Source: JAJDZL01 sp965219265 (GTDB lineage: Bacteria > Pseudomonadota > Gammaproteobacteria > Arenicellales > JAJDZL01). From it: 64,000 nt of DNA. Shown here in pieces: positions 9,197 through 18,129 of the stretch (the first letter of the stretch is position 1; every line of letters starts with the position of its first letter). The position numbers and the translations under genes were made by a program. Under the pieces are notes generated by a model that was not told the origin of the DNA, searched no databases, and was given only the letters and a program-made list of their open reading frames with translations. Where the stretch lies: contig OZ244730.1 in the NCBI GenBank assembly GCA_965219265.1, forward strand, positions 1,984,001 through 2,048,000. Direction: 5' to 3'.

Positions 9197-9880
9197 TTTG
9201 TGAATTAAATCAACGCGTTGTACATATTTACGGGGAAACTGCTGGCGTGCCATGCAGTGGGGGGATATTTCAGGAATTCGCGTGAAAATCCAGAATTTTG
9301 GGCTTTTCCGGCTGATTCTTGGGGGAAAATATTTTCCGACCCTCGTATTTCTTCAGTGCTGACAATCGTTTACAGCGATCGAAACTGTCTCTATACAAAA
9401 TTCAATTGTATTATCAGAATTTCGAATGAGATGCACAATGCTCATTCGCCAACAATGCAAAAGTACATCTACGAAGTCAGATGACTGTCAACTGAAATTG
9501 GATAATTTGCCAAACGAAGCAATCATTTTGGATGTTGATTGCAGGACCGGTCAAGTTGAAGTTCACTTGACCGGTAAACTAGAATTTTATCATTGTAATC
9601 AGTGAATTGTAGTCTAGTATTGAGATCCCTGTCGAGTTCAAATCAAGTTAGAGACTTTTTCGTTGGGCGATATTTTACTTTTACCGAGCAGGTCACGTGT
9701 GCTTGAATAGTGGAATTAGGAGAGAATTTTCAAATCACAACGTCATTTCCCCTCGATTCGGGTGTTTGCACAGCAAGAAACGGTTGAGATTATCGAACTT
9801 GACGAAATCCGGGCGCGCCAAACCGCCTGCCAACGCAGATCATGTATCGCTCGGTTGGAAGGCCCCGTCAAGGGGCGAGG
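9197..9880. other. Intergenic stretch without recognisable gene
   Basis: About 680 bp between the two transposase remnants. No open frame here resembles a protein I know. The only clear structure is the 30-bp dyad at 9546-9575. The last 100 bp or so before 9881 are probably the 3' tail of the second insertion element. Confidence 0.5.
9546..9575. repeat. Long perfect-arm dyad (30 bp)
   Basis: ACCGGTCAAGT (9546-9556) and ACTTGACCGGT (9565-9575) are perfect 11-bp inverted arms, and GAA/TTC inside the 8-nt loop extend the symmetry. There is no T-run on either side, so it is not a typical terminator. It could be an operator, a recombination site or a relic of an element end. Confidence 0.6.
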
Positions 9881-10145
9881 TCAGGCGGCCAACGGATTGA
9901 CCAGCGAGCGCATGTTTTGCGGTTGCCCGGCCTCGATGGCAAAACAAGCCGCCGCCAGCATCACCGTCATCGACATCGAGATTCTCAGCGCCATGCGCCG
10001 TTGTCCGCGCAGATAGTGATTGTGCATCAAAAAACTGTCGGCAATCCTGGAATTGATCCGCTCCAGTGCACTTCTTTGTTTATACAGGCGCTTCCATTTG
10101 AGTGTGGAATGCGGCAATTCACCAAAATCTCGCAGATTGTGGAGC
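9881..10145 (-). pseudogene. 3' fragment of IS1182-like transposase (copy 2), split by an IS21-family element
   Basis: The minus strand encodes about 88 residues homologous to the C-terminus of the copy 1 transposase (KWKRLYKQRSALERINSRI versus RWKRHYKRRSALERINARV; then MALRISMSMTVMLAAACFA). The matching N-terminal part lies at 12880-14059. The two are separated by the IS21-family element 10146-12879. Deleting the element and one 6-bp copy of a possible target repeat restores one reading frame through HLLHNLRDFGELP. Confidence 0.85.
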
Positions 10146-10189
10146 GACAATCAAGATGAGAATCAGCGACAATCAAGGTAAGAATTTTT
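10146..10189. repeat. Left terminal repeats of the IS21-family element
   Basis: Two tandem copies of GCGACAATCAAGATGAGAAT-type sequence start at 10146 and 10168 (22-bp period). They are inverted relative to the two copies at the right end. Multiple terminal repeats are the usual transposase-binding sites in IS21-family elements. Confidence 0.8.
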
Positions 10190-10324
10190 TGACGCTGCGA
10201 TCAGGTTTCAAATAATAGCAGAATTATTTGCAGTTTCACTGATTCAATTCAAAAATGTCGATCAGCGACAGGATGTGAACACGGGGCTTGTGCCCCGTGT
10301 TCAGCAGGTTGAATGGATCAGCTG

Positions 10325-11170
10325 TCAGTCTTGAACGGACTTGGACTGAGCTTTTTTTGCAGTGGTACGCTTTGACGCTCGTGCGGGCTTATCTCGCAAC
10401 TGTTCAACTGCGTGTCGCCGGCGGTAGCTTTCGACGTTCATTTCCAGAATGGTCGCATGGTGAACCAGTCGGTCCACCGCGGCCACCGCAGTGCTCTGGT
10501 CTGGGAACACTTTGTGCCATTGGTCAAACGGCTGATTGGCGGTAATCAGAATGGAACGCCGTTCATAACGCACTGAGATCAGCTCGAACAGCACGCTGGT
10601 TTCCATCTGATCTTTGCTGACGTAGGCAAAATCGTCCAGAATCAGCAAATGATATCGGTCCAGCCGCGCCAGCAGATTTTCGAGCGTCAGTTCGCGACGT
10701 GCCCGTTGCAGGCGTTGCACCAGGTCGGTGGTTCGAGTGAACAGCACGCGATAGCCGTTTTCCACCAGAGCCAGTCCGATTGCTGATGATAAGTGGCTTT
10801 TGCCGGTACCGGGCGGCCCAAACATCAACAGGTTGTGACCATTGTTGAGCCACACATCGCCGGCCGCCAGTGCCATGACTTTGGACTTGGAGACGACCGG
10901 CACCACATTGAAGTCGAAGCTGGAGATGGTTTTACCGGGCACCAGCCGGGCTTCTTTGAGGTGGCGTTCAATGCGCCGCCGGTCACGTTCGGCCAGTTCC
11001 AGCTCAGCCAGGGTCGACAGCAGCCGAGCAGCCGGCCAGCCTTCGGTATCGGCGCGTTCGGCAAAGCCGGACCACATCTGTTTCATCGCTGGCAGGCGCA
11101 ACTCCGATAGCATCAGCGCCAATTTGACTGCATCGGTCGAATGGCTGCTTTTGTGACGCTTGGCACTCAT
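10325..11170 (-). CDS. istB: IS21-family helper ATPase IstB
   Basis: AAA+ ATPase that assists IstA in target capture and strand transfer. The ATG at 11170 overlaps the istA stop as ATGA, giving the standard coupled istA-istB pair; a much longer open frame reaching 11599 is only istA read in another frame. The 281-aa product has a DnaC-like core with Walker A GPPGTGKS at 118-125 and Walker B LLILDDF at about 175-181, followed by ILITANQPFDQWH, which is typical of IstB. The C-terminal tail is Lys/Arg/Ala-rich. Confidence 0.93.
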   Translation of the reverse strand: MSAKRHKSSHSTDAVKLALMLSELRLPAMKQMWSGFAERADTEGWPAARLLSTLAELELAERDRRRIERHLKEARLVPGKTISSFDFNVVPVVSKSKVMALAAGDVWLNNGHNLLMFGPPGTGKSHLSSAIGLALVENGYRVLFTRTTDLVQRLQRARRELTLENLLARLDRYHLLILDDFAYVSKDQMETSVLFELISVRYERRSILITANQPFDQWHKVFPDQSTAVAAVDRLVHHATILEMNVESYRRRHAVEQLRDKPARASKRTTAKKAQSKSVQD

Positions 11171-12681
11171 GACTGAGCTCCTTGCTGCAGCAGCGACGCA
11201 TAGCTGGCCAGGGTGCTCGATTCCACATGCAGTTGCGGCATGGTGCCGTGCTGCACGGAAAATTGCTTTTGCATCTTGAGCACATCCGGAAGCGCGCCTT
11301 GCCGCAGGCATTGTTCGATCTGCTGCGCCAGCCGGGCTTCGCAGTTGTGGTCGTGAGCCAACGACAGCAGATCTACCGCCAGCCGACAGGCTTGCCGTGG
11401 CGTGGTGCGCTCCAGTGCCACCTCGAAACAATGTCGATACGCCTCGCGCGGAAACAGCTGATCTCGGTAGACCCAACTCATCAGCGCCATCGGCTTGCGC
11501 CTCAGAGAATGAATCACATGATGATAATTGACCACATGCGCACACCAATGCTTGGCCGATGAATCCCGATGACCGCGTGGCAGGGTCAACTGATGGCAAC
11601 TGCCCAGATACAGCTCTACACGATCCGCGTAGAGCCTCACCCCCAGACGATGACCGATCAGACGCGATGGCACCGTGTAAAACACCTTGCGCAGAACGAA
11701 ACCGCTGGAACGGGTGATGCGTACGTTGGTTTCTTTGTAATCCGTAGTGCGTCGGCCCGGCAGCGTCTGCAGCACTTCGCGCTCCGCCTCAATTTTCTTG
11801 CTGTGCCGCAGATTGATATTGCTTGTGATTTGGGCGATGAAATCCCGATACTCATCCAGCGTCTCGAAATCTTTCGAGCCACGCAGTGCCAGCGCATCTT
11901 CGATCGCACGCTTCAGATGTCCATGCGGACCTTCAATGGCGCCGTTTTCGTGCGCCACGCCTCGATTGTTGCGTGTCGCCCGCATCCCGTAGTGCTCGCA
12001 CAACTGGCGATAACTCTCGGTCAGGTCCTCGCCATCATCCTTGCTGATGTTGCGAAACGCTGCCGACAGGCTGTCGGTGCGGCATTCACGCGGCACACCG
12101 CCTAAAGTCCACAGCGCATCCTGCACTCCCTGCTCCAATGCAGCAAAGCTCTCGCCACCCTGAACTACATCGACATGGGTGAAGCCCGACCACGCCAGGC
12201 GGAAGTGATACAGCTTGTGATCAAACTTGCACCCGCCAATCGTCACACCGATCCAGTTCATGTCGGTAAAGTCCGATATGCCCATGCGTCCGGGCTCCTG
12301 ACGCTGGCGGAAAATCACTTCCTGCTGCGGTCCATGCTGCGCTCTCCAGTCCCAAATGCGACGCTCCAATGTGCGCCTCACGCCGGCAGCGAGCTGTGGA
12401 TTGAGGCGCATCACTTCCCGATACACAGCGACCGCACGTAGGTTCGGGCATTTCTCCAGCATCGGCACCACTTGTTCCTCAAATATGCCTGCCAATGGAT
12501 CCGGCCGGCGACGACCGCGGGGCACTTTGGGTTTTCCAGACGGAAGCCGACTGTCCTTGTTGATTCGGTAGCCGGTAGCACAGCTGAATCCAGATTTCAC
12601 AGCGGCTTTGTCAATCGAATGAGTTCGCTTTAGTTTCATGAATTTTCTCACTTGATAATCATTTACATGACATCCCGGCAT
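11167..12681 (-). CDS. istA: IS21-family transposase IstA
   Basis: DDE integrase-fold transposase of 504 aa. The N-terminus (about 8-55) looks like the helix-turn-helix DNA-binding domain. The rve core carries the acidic triad as Asp137/Asp140 (SDFTDMNW), Asp203 (ECRTDSLSAAF) and Glu245 or Glu250 (VAHENGAIEGPHGHLK), in the spacing normal for IS21. No internal stop is present. It is translationally coupled to istB by a 4-nt overlap. Confidence 0.94.
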   Translation of the reverse strand: MPGCHVNDYQVRKFMKLKRTHSIDKAAVKSGFSCATGYRINKDSRLPSGKPKVPRGRRRPDPLAGIFEEQVVPMLEKCPNLRAVAVYREVMRLNPQLAAGVRRTLERRIWDWRAQHGPQQEVIFRQRQEPGRMGISDFTDMNWIGVTIGGCKFDHKLYHFRLAWSGFTHVDVVQGGESFAALEQGVQDALWTLGGVPRECRTDSLSAAFRNISKDDGEDLTESYRQLCEHYGMRATRNNRGVAHENGAIEGPHGHLKRAIEDALALRGSKDFETLDEYRDFIAQITSNINLRHSKKIEAEREVLQTLPGRRTTDYKETNVRITRSSGFVLRKVFYTVPSRLIGHRLGVRLYADRVELYLGSCHQLTLPRGHRDSSAKHWCAHVVNYHHVIHSLRRKPMALMSWVYRDQLFPREAYRHCFEVALERTTPRQACRLAVDLLSLAHDHNCEARLAQQIEQCLRQGALPDVLKMQKQFSVQHGTMPQLHVESSTLASYASLLQQGAQS

Positions 12682-12833
12682 CTTGTGAACCCCGCATGGC
12701 TGCGAAATTACAAGTTTAGTGCCGGAACTGTCGCAAACGTCAAGTCAGCAATTCAGAGGGTCGAAAATTCTTTCAACCGCGCGTCCTGAAACTCCGTTCG
12801 GACTTCGTCCTCACTGCGTTTCAGGACGCGAAA

Positions 12834-12879
12834 CCTTTTCTTATCCTGATTGTCGCAAGATTCTCATCTTGATTGTCGC
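12834..12879. repeat. Right terminal repeats of the IS21-family element
   Basis: Read on the minus strand, GCGACAATCAAGATGAGAAT begins at 12879 and a second, less exact copy GCGACAATCAGGATAAGAA begins at 12856 (23-bp period). They mirror the left end and set the element boundary. Confidence 0.8.
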
Positions 12880-14059
12880 TATGCAGCAGATGATCCGGAT
12901 CCACTTTGACGCGCACCACTCGGGTCTTGGCACCGGCTGTGACGTTGCCCAGACGATAACACTCGTCTCGACCCTGGCACTGGAAATCATTGACCGCCGC
13001 CGGACAGGCCCACTTGAGCGTGCCGCGCTTTTTTTCGTAGCCCTGATAATGCATCGGCCGGATTTGCTCGCTTTCCGGACACTTGCAGTAAAGATCGCCA
13101 TGTTCGGTTCGAAGCAGAGTGTCAAACTTGTTTTCATCCAAGCAACGGGTGGCAACCCGAAGCTGATCCGAGTCCAGGTTTTCATCCTGCCACAGGTTGC
13201 GATTGGCAATGACCGACAGGATATCCGCCTCGAACAACCGCTTTCTTAACGAGTTGCTGTCCAGACCGCGGTCGGCAACAAAGCTTTCACAGCGCTTGGA
13301 CCATGCTGAACCGATAAACTTCGACACCAAAGCTTCACAGTGCGGATGCTCGGATTCGTGGGCCGGTGCCAGCGTAAACCCAATGGGCAACTCGTAATTC
13401 ACATCGCCCAATAGATGCAGCTCATAGCCAAACCATCGCTTTTGGGTCTGAACCTCTTTGCCATTCGAATCGGTGCCGAACTGTTTATGGCAGCCCCAAG
13501 TCGCATCCGGGTCGGAGCTCAGACACTCGCCGCTGAGCGGGTCCACCCGGTGAGCCAGCTTGCGGCCGGTGGAATGAGACTGGATCGCTTTGCCATCGTA
13601 ACCGACCCTTTGACCGAAGTCCGGCAACAGGTCAGTCAGCTTGTGACGCTGGGCTGCAAACAGCGCTTGAACGCAACCGGTGGTTTCATCCACCTCGATG
13701 AGCGTTTGCTTAAAGCGACTAAAGGCACCATCGGATGGCGCCCGGTAACGAGCCTAAGGATTGCGCTCGCCGTTGGTGGGCGCCTTGAGCTCAAAGCCCA
13801 AAGCAATCATCAAAGTGGGATTGCGCATCAGTTCGCGGCGAAAGGAAGCGACGCTTCGGTGCTGCAGCACGATCATGGCCAATACCGCTTGCAGCATCGC
13901 TTCGATCGGCCAGTCCTGTCTGCCTTTGCCATTGCGGTGACGACGAATTTCGCGGCTCACCTCGGTGAGGTCAATCTGGGCGAAGATGCCTCGGAGTCGA
14001 TCCAGTTCGCAATAGTCGAAATAGTCTTGCCAAAATAAATCATAATGAACCGGTGCCAT
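12880..14059 (-). pseudogene. 5' part of IS1182-like transposase (copy 2): internal TAG plus IS21 insertion
   Basis: Starting at ATG 14059 the frame encodes the DUF772-type N-terminal domain (LDRLRGIFAQIDL, RNPTLMIALGFEL), meets a TAG at 13754-13756, and continues in the same frame with ARYRAPSDGAFSRFKQ, matching QRYRVPSKSAFSRFNR of copy 1. It then runs through the DDE region (GYDGKAIQSHST, WFGYELHLLGDVNYELPIGF, FVADRGLDSNSLRK) until the IS21 element interrupts it at 12880. The remaining C-terminus is at 9881-10145. The two copies differ at many residues, so they are separate related elements rather than a recent duplication. Confidence 0.88.
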
Positions 14060-14138
14060 GAGTTCGACCTCCTTTGGATTGAGTGCTGCCGATTAATATT
14101 TAACAGTATTATACTTGAAAGAGACGGGCTCATGGCAT
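14054..14138 (-). promoter_or_regulatory. Inverted repeat around the copy 2 transposase start, TATAAT in the loop
   Basis: TGCCATGAG at 14054-14062 (spanning the start codon) is inverted as CTCATGGCA at 14129-14137, with weaker pairing continuing over the AAAGGAGGT Shine-Dalgarno. A minus-strand TATAAT lies between them at 14108-14113. This is the same architecture as at 9111-9193 but with different arm sequences. Confidence 0.5.
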
Positions 14139-14795
14139 TATTTATCAATAAAAACAACATATTATGAACGAAAAAGCACTTTGACCAAGGCTTGTTTCAG
14201 CCCTTGCACGAGGGGGATTGAAGTGGGGTAAAAATTGGCCTTGAAGGCTGAAAAGTGCCCAAAAAACCTGTTTTCAGGCGATTTTGTGGGGTAAACGAAA
14301 GTTCAAGCTCTGGATTTTGCGCGAAAAATCAATGACTTACGTTTCCAAAAAATGCCTCAAGTTATTACAGGATTGGCCTAGTGGCGCGACAACTTGAAGG
14401 CGGGATCAGATTATTCTCGAAATTCCACAACGGTGATTTCTCTATTTAGCCAGTTTTGGCATGAAGAACTTTCAAAGGTACAACGTTTCGAAAAAGATTT
14501 TCAACAGACCATAATCTGCTACAGAGGTAAGTGAAGAAGAATCAAGTATTTTTTGTGCAACCAGCAGTTCCATTGGGATCAAAGCGAATAGTCATCAAGT
14601 TTTGATATTCGGAATCCAAATCACGAAAGCAGGATTCCCTACAATTTAAGCAAGTACCTGGTCCTATTCTGAATCAGATTGGGCTTGCGATCAGGAGTGC
14701 CAAATGCCCAAAATGCCTTCGTTATCCCACGGTATGGAAATTGGAAATGAAACTGAACGGATTCAGAATGAATCGCGGATTGTCACAGGCATCAA
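14139..14795. other. Intergenic stretch without recognisable gene
   Basis: About 650 bp upstream of the second transposase. No protein-like frame, RNA fold or long repeat is apparent; part of it may belong to the insertion-element end. Confidence 0.4.
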
Positions 14796-15794
14796 TCAGT
14801 TGCAATAGCCAAGCAGTTTTTGGTGAAGGTCTTGCGAAAGCCAGACCCCCTCTCTGCCCGCTTGGATACGATACTGGTGTCGACGATCACCTGGTAGACG
14901 GACATTGTCCTGAGCACACATTGCCGTAAACATTCTCTCCGATCTGTCACTGAATCCTTCCCCGTAGGAATCCGGATTGATTCCTATAAAGAACTGCCCT
15001 ACTCCTGGAGGTCCTCCGATGTTGTCTCCGAAAGACGCAGCACAGTGCGACATATTAGGGCCTCCAATACCACCAGCCATCAAGTCAACAATCATAGCCA
15101 TGGCAACACCTTTGTAGCCCCCGGCGGGTGCCATTGAACCTCCAAGTCCAGCCCTAGCATCGGTAGTTGGTTTCCCCTCTTTGTCGAACGCCCAGGTGTC
15201 GGGTACCGGCTCATTCGCATTTGCAGCTTCAACCAAATTCACTTTTGCAGTCACGCTAGACGACTGATCAATGATGATAGGAGGATTGTTTCGGCGCGGA
15301 ACCGAAAACGCAAGTGGATTGGTTCCGAAGAATGCCGTCACGCCTCCCCAGGGTGCGATTGCCGACGGAGAATTTGCAAATGCCAGGGCGATCAGTCCTT
15401 GATTCGCCAGTTTTTCTACATACCAGCCAATGACACCTGCCGCGTAGGAATTCCTCATCGAAAGCGACCCGATACCGTTTTGCATGGCTAGATCAACAAA
15501 CGTATCAAATACTTCAACAAATGCAGAGTGTGCAAATCCGTTCTTAGCATCTAGTGCAATTGCAGCTGTCGCTGTTCGTTCCCAAGCTGGCACAGCGGTT
15601 CCATCAACCTTGCCGCACCGCAAATGTTCGCAATAATGGGAAAGATAATTTAGTCCTACGTTTCGAATGCCGTCAGCTTCAGCATCTCGAATGGATTCTC
15701 CGACAGGCCCCGCATTGACCCGAGTTGCCCCACATCCGACGAGCGCACTCAGACTGAGCTCAAAAACATCTTCAAGGGTAAGATTTACGTTCAC
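14796..15794 (-). CDS. Malate/L-lactate dehydrogenase-family (Ldh2) NAD(P)-dependent oxidoreductase
   Basis: A 332-aa member of the Ldh2/MDH type 2 family, which reduces 2-oxo acids or cyclic imines with NAD(P)H (examples: sulfolactate, ureidoglycolate and 2,3-diketogulonate dehydrogenases, and pyrroline-2-carboxylate reductase DpkA). Family signs are LSALVGCGAT near the N-terminus, FGTNPLAFSVPR at about 168-179, IIIDQSSSVTAKV and the GGYKGVAMAMIVDLMAGG loop. The usual catalytic motif D-S-H-G is not found: the aligned segment is ADGIRNVGLNYLSHYCEHL, so either the His is shifted to the SHYCEH segment or this is a diverged subfamily. Start is GTG at 15794 with an AGGG 8 nt before. Substrate unknown; pyrroline-2-carboxylate is one guess given the proline-racemase-family gene at 20.4 kb. 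Confidence 0.8.
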   Translation of the reverse strand: MNVNLTLEDVFELSLSALVGCGATRVNAGPVGESIRDAEADGIRNVGLNYLSHYCEHLRCGKVDGTAVPAWERTATAAIALDAKNGFAHSAFVEVFDTFVDLAMQNGIGSLSMRNSYAAGVIGWYVEKLANQGLIALAFANSPSAIAPWGGVTAFFGTNPLAFSVPRRNNPPIIIDQSSSVTAKVNLVEAANANEPVPDTWAFDKEGKPTTDARAGLGGSMAPAGGYKGVAMAMIVDLMAGGIGGPNMSHCAASFGDNIGGPPGVGQFFIGINPDSYGEGFSDRSERMFTAMCAQDNVRLPGDRRHQYRIQAGREGVWLSQDLHQKLLGYCN

Positions 15795-15820
15795 TGCTGT
15801 GCCCTACCCAATCAGACGAT

Positions 15821-16480
15821 TCAAACTGTCGCTTGTTCCTCCTCGGGAACATAACACACGCCAGTACCGCCAAGACCGCAATAACCGTATGGATTTTTAG
15901 CGAGATACTGCTGATGTTCTGCTTCCGCGAAGTAGAACTCAGATGCTTTCGCAATCTCAGTGGTCACAGGACCGAAGCCTTTCTGACGAAGTGCAGACTG
16001 ATATGCGGAATAAGACACTTGCGCCATCTCCGCCTGCCGGTCTCCATAGGTATAGATGCCGGAACGATATTGCGTGCCAACATCGTTGCCCTGCCGCATT
16101 CCTTGTGTTGGATCGTGACACTCCCAAAACACTTGCAAAAGCTTTTCATATGAAATTTCATCTGGAAAAAATACGACTCTTACAACTTCGTTATGTCCGG
16201 TCATTCCCGTGCAAACTTCGCGATAGGTTGGATTCGGTGTAGTTCCACCGGAGTATCCGGCAGCAGTAACGTACACTCCAGACTGCAGCCAGAATCTTTT
16301 TTCCACGCCCCAAAAACATCCACCCCCGAACATGGCGAATTCAGAATCCTCTGGATAGGGTGCAAACAAAGATCTGCTGGTGACGTAGTGAGTATTCGAG
16401 GTTCGAATAGGCGTGCTCCGCCCGGCCAGAGTCTCTTCCGGCGATGGCATGGCAATTTTGCGATTGAAATTAAAAAACAT
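15821..16480 (-). CDS. msrA: Peptide-methionine (S)-S-oxide reductase MsrA
   Basis: Repairs oxidised methionine (S-epimer) using thioredoxin. The 219-aa protein has the catalytic GCFWG motif (Cys55) preceded by FGGG, the YSGG and GHNEVV blocks, and the C-terminal GYCGLGGTGVCYVP segment with resolving cysteines. The N-terminal 45 residues before the catalytic domain match the long E. coli-type MsrA. No MsrB is seen nearby. It lies 26 bp upstream of the Ldh2-family gene on the same strand and may be co-transcribed with it. Confidence 0.96.
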   Translation of the reverse strand: MFFNFNRKIAMPSPEETLAGRSTPIRTSNTHYVTSRSLFAPYPEDSEFAMFGGGCFWGVEKRFWLQSGVYVTAAGYSGGTTPNPTYREVCTGMTGHNEVVRVVFFPDEISYEKLLQVFWECHDPTQGMRQGNDVGTQYRSGIYTYGDRQAEMAQVSYSAYQSALRQKGFGPVTTEIAKASEFYFAEAEHQQYLAKNPYGYCGLGGTGVCYVPEEEQATV

Positions 16481-16556
16481 GGATAATACTCTCTTAAATA
16501 TCTGATTTCGTTTTAGATTCTGTTGAGAACTGCGATTCCTTCATAGTTCAATACAC

Positions 16557-17114
16557 TCAATGAAACGTAATTCCGTTATGCTCAAAACTGTCATAGACCA
16601 AGGTGTTGAATTGGACTCTGGCCGATGAGGTTAAAAAATGCTCCTGAACGGTTCCGAGATCCTGAATGTGGAACACCTTGTATCCTTCCATAATATAGAG
16701 ATAATCTGCCAGTAGTTTGCGATGGCAATCCTCAAAATTTGTCGGTTCATCAACTAGAACAACATTGCGACCTGCTGCCAGGTCAATCAGCTGTTTGATG
16801 CCTTGTTTGAATGTTGCAGTGGACATGTACTCCGCAAATCCTCTGAAGGATTCCCCTAACGCAGTGTGTGGTGATTCTCCAGACACCTCACGCATTGCGC
16901 CAAAATGATGTCCTGCACAATGAAAATCTATGCCTTCACTATTCAACTGTCCACGCAATGAATCTCGTTGGAAATGCCCATGGGTTGAACTTGCTGGAAA
17001 CATTCGGATATCCACGACTGTGTCAATGGAATGCGAATTCAGCAATTCAGTAAAGCCGTTGATGGTCCTGTCGCCGTAGCCTGCAGTCCACATTATCCTT
17101 TCGAATTCACTCAT
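16557..17114 (-). CDS. DUF488-family protein
   Basis: A 185-aa protein with the family signature: an N-terminal YGDRTINGFTELLNSHSIDTVVDIR (WTIGHS-like, here WTAGYG), an FGA segment in the middle, and the CHR box DEPTNFEDCHRKLLADYL, where Cys and His are conserved. DUF488 proteins are small and of unproven function; some lie near DNA- or stress-related genes. The ATG overlaps the end of panB by 8 nt, so the two are translationally coupled. No link to pantothenate synthesis is known. Confidence 0.85.
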   Translation of the reverse strand: MSEFERIMWTAGYGDRTINGFTELLNSHSIDTVVDIRMFPASSTHGHFQRDSLRGQLNSEGIDFHCAGHHFGAMREVSGESPHTALGESFRGFAEYMSTATFKQGIKQLIDLAAGRNVVLVDEPTNFEDCHRKLLADYLYIMEGYKVFHIQDLGTVQEHFLTSSARVQFNTLVYDSFEHNGITFH

Positions 17115-17910
17115 AACAATGCTCAGGTGCGGGAAATTCTTGGTTTTGAACAGCAGTTACGTAATCCCTGATGGCAGCTTGGACACCAGAATTGTCAGCC
17201 AGAAAATTCTTTACAAATTTTGCAGGCTTGCCTGGATACAGCCCCAGTAAATCGTGCAGCACCATAATCTGGCCATTGACATGTGGCCCGGCACCAATTC
17301 CGATGACTGGAACATCCAGTATTTCGGTAATAGTTTTACCTAGAGACGTCGGAACGCACTCAAGCAGAATGAAACTGGCACCGGCATCTTGAAGAACTTG
17401 CGCTTCATCGATCATAGTCTGCGCCTTGACTGGGTCTCGACCTTGAACTCGATATCCACCTAAATGATTGACTGACTGAGGAGTCAAACCCATGTGGGCA
17501 CAAACTGGCACACCACGCTCCACCAGTAATCTAGTAGATTCGGCGAGCCAGGCGCCACCTTCAAGCTTAACGACTTGAGCCCCTTCTCGCATCAGGAGAG
17601 CGGAGTTTTGCAGGGTAGCGTTTTCACTGTAATAACTCATAAAAGGCAAGTCAGCCATCAGCAGTGCATCGTGATTGCCGCGGCGAACACAACGAACGTG
17701 ATAAGCAACGTCTTCAATCGTCACAGGAAGACTGCTGTCATGCCCCTGTACGACCATCCCCAAAGAGTCACCCACCAGCAGCAATTCGACGCCGGATTGG
17801 CTCGCAGCCACCGCCTCGCAGTACCCGTACGAGGTAAGGCAGGCAAATTTCTTACCTTCCTGCTTATATCGAATGAATGTGTTTACCGTAGTTTTCATGC
17901 TTTTGATCAA
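17107..17910 (-). CDS. panB: 3-methyl-2-oxobutanoate hydroxymethyltransferase PanB
   Basis: First step of pantothenate synthesis: transfers a hydroxymethyl group from 5,10-methylene-THF to 2-oxoisovalerate, giving ketopantoate. Length 267 aa is typical. Key blocks are present: LLVGDSLGMVVQGH with the metal-binding Asp, MADLPFMSY, AQVVKLEGG, the active-site GLTPQSVNHLGGYRVQGR, and LLECVP with the catalytic Glu. Start may be Met1 or Met5 (MKTTVNTFIRYK). panC is not adjacent. Its cofactor ties it to the folate C1 pool also served by Fhs. Confidence 0.96.
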   Translation of the reverse strand: MIKSMKTTVNTFIRYKQEGKKFACLTSYGYCEAVAASQSGVELLLVGDSLGMVVQGHDSSLPVTIEDVAYHVRCVRRGNHDALLMADLPFMSYYSENATLQNSALLMREGAQVVKLEGGAWLAESTRLLVERGVPVCAHMGLTPQSVNHLGGYRVQGRDPVKAQTMIDEAQVLQDAGASFILLECVPTSLGKTITEILDVPVIGIGAGPHVNGQIMVLHDLLGLYPGKPAKFVKNFLADNSGVQAAIRDYVTAVQNQEFPAPEHCYE

Positions 17911-17925
17911 TTTTCTCGATGTAAT

Positions 17926-18129
17926 TCAGCGCTGATGGCCGTCAACCCAGTGCTGAATTTCCCGCCAATTCCCACCTTCTGGGTGTTCCATGAAAATTTT
18001 ATTCAGGTGATGATGTTCATCTGCAGATCGTTTTACGATTTCCTCCAAATTCAAACCTCGCACTCTCAGCCACATGCAGAGCACAATAACAAGCATGACC
18101 GGGTACAGCAACGCTCCATAATTTTCCAT
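17926..18129 (-). CDS. Small single-pass membrane protein, function unknown
   Basis: A 67-aa product from ATG 18129 (an in-frame GTG lies one codon earlier): N-terminal transmembrane helix (about 5-25, ALLYPVMLVIVLCMWL), then a charged tail rich in His, Glu and Asn, ending near HWVDGHQR. The stop codon of the dioxygenase gene and this ATG share a base (TGATG), an arrangement that couples translation. I do not recognise the family. The tight junction suggests it works with, or depends on, the dioxygenase upstream. Confidence 0.6.
   Translation of the reverse strand: MENYGALLYPVMLVIVLCMWLRVRGLNLEEIVKRSADEHHHLNKIFMEHPEGGNWREIQHWVDGHQR

Larger units (their letters stand above)
10146..12879 (-). 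mobile_element. IS21-family insertion sequence
   Basis: A 2734-bp element with istA and istB overlapping by 4 nt and doubled terminal repeats at each end, the classic IS21 plan. It sits inside the transposase gene of another insertion sequence. The flanks TGCATA and TCCACA (minus strand) are a possible 6-bp target duplication with two mismatches, so the duplication is either decayed or not real. Both genes look intact, so the element could still be active. Confidence 0.88.

Noticed and set aside
10325..11599. A 424-aa version of IstB
   Set aside because: The first 143 residues are istA read in another frame; the ATG at 11170 overlaps the istA stop as expected for the family.
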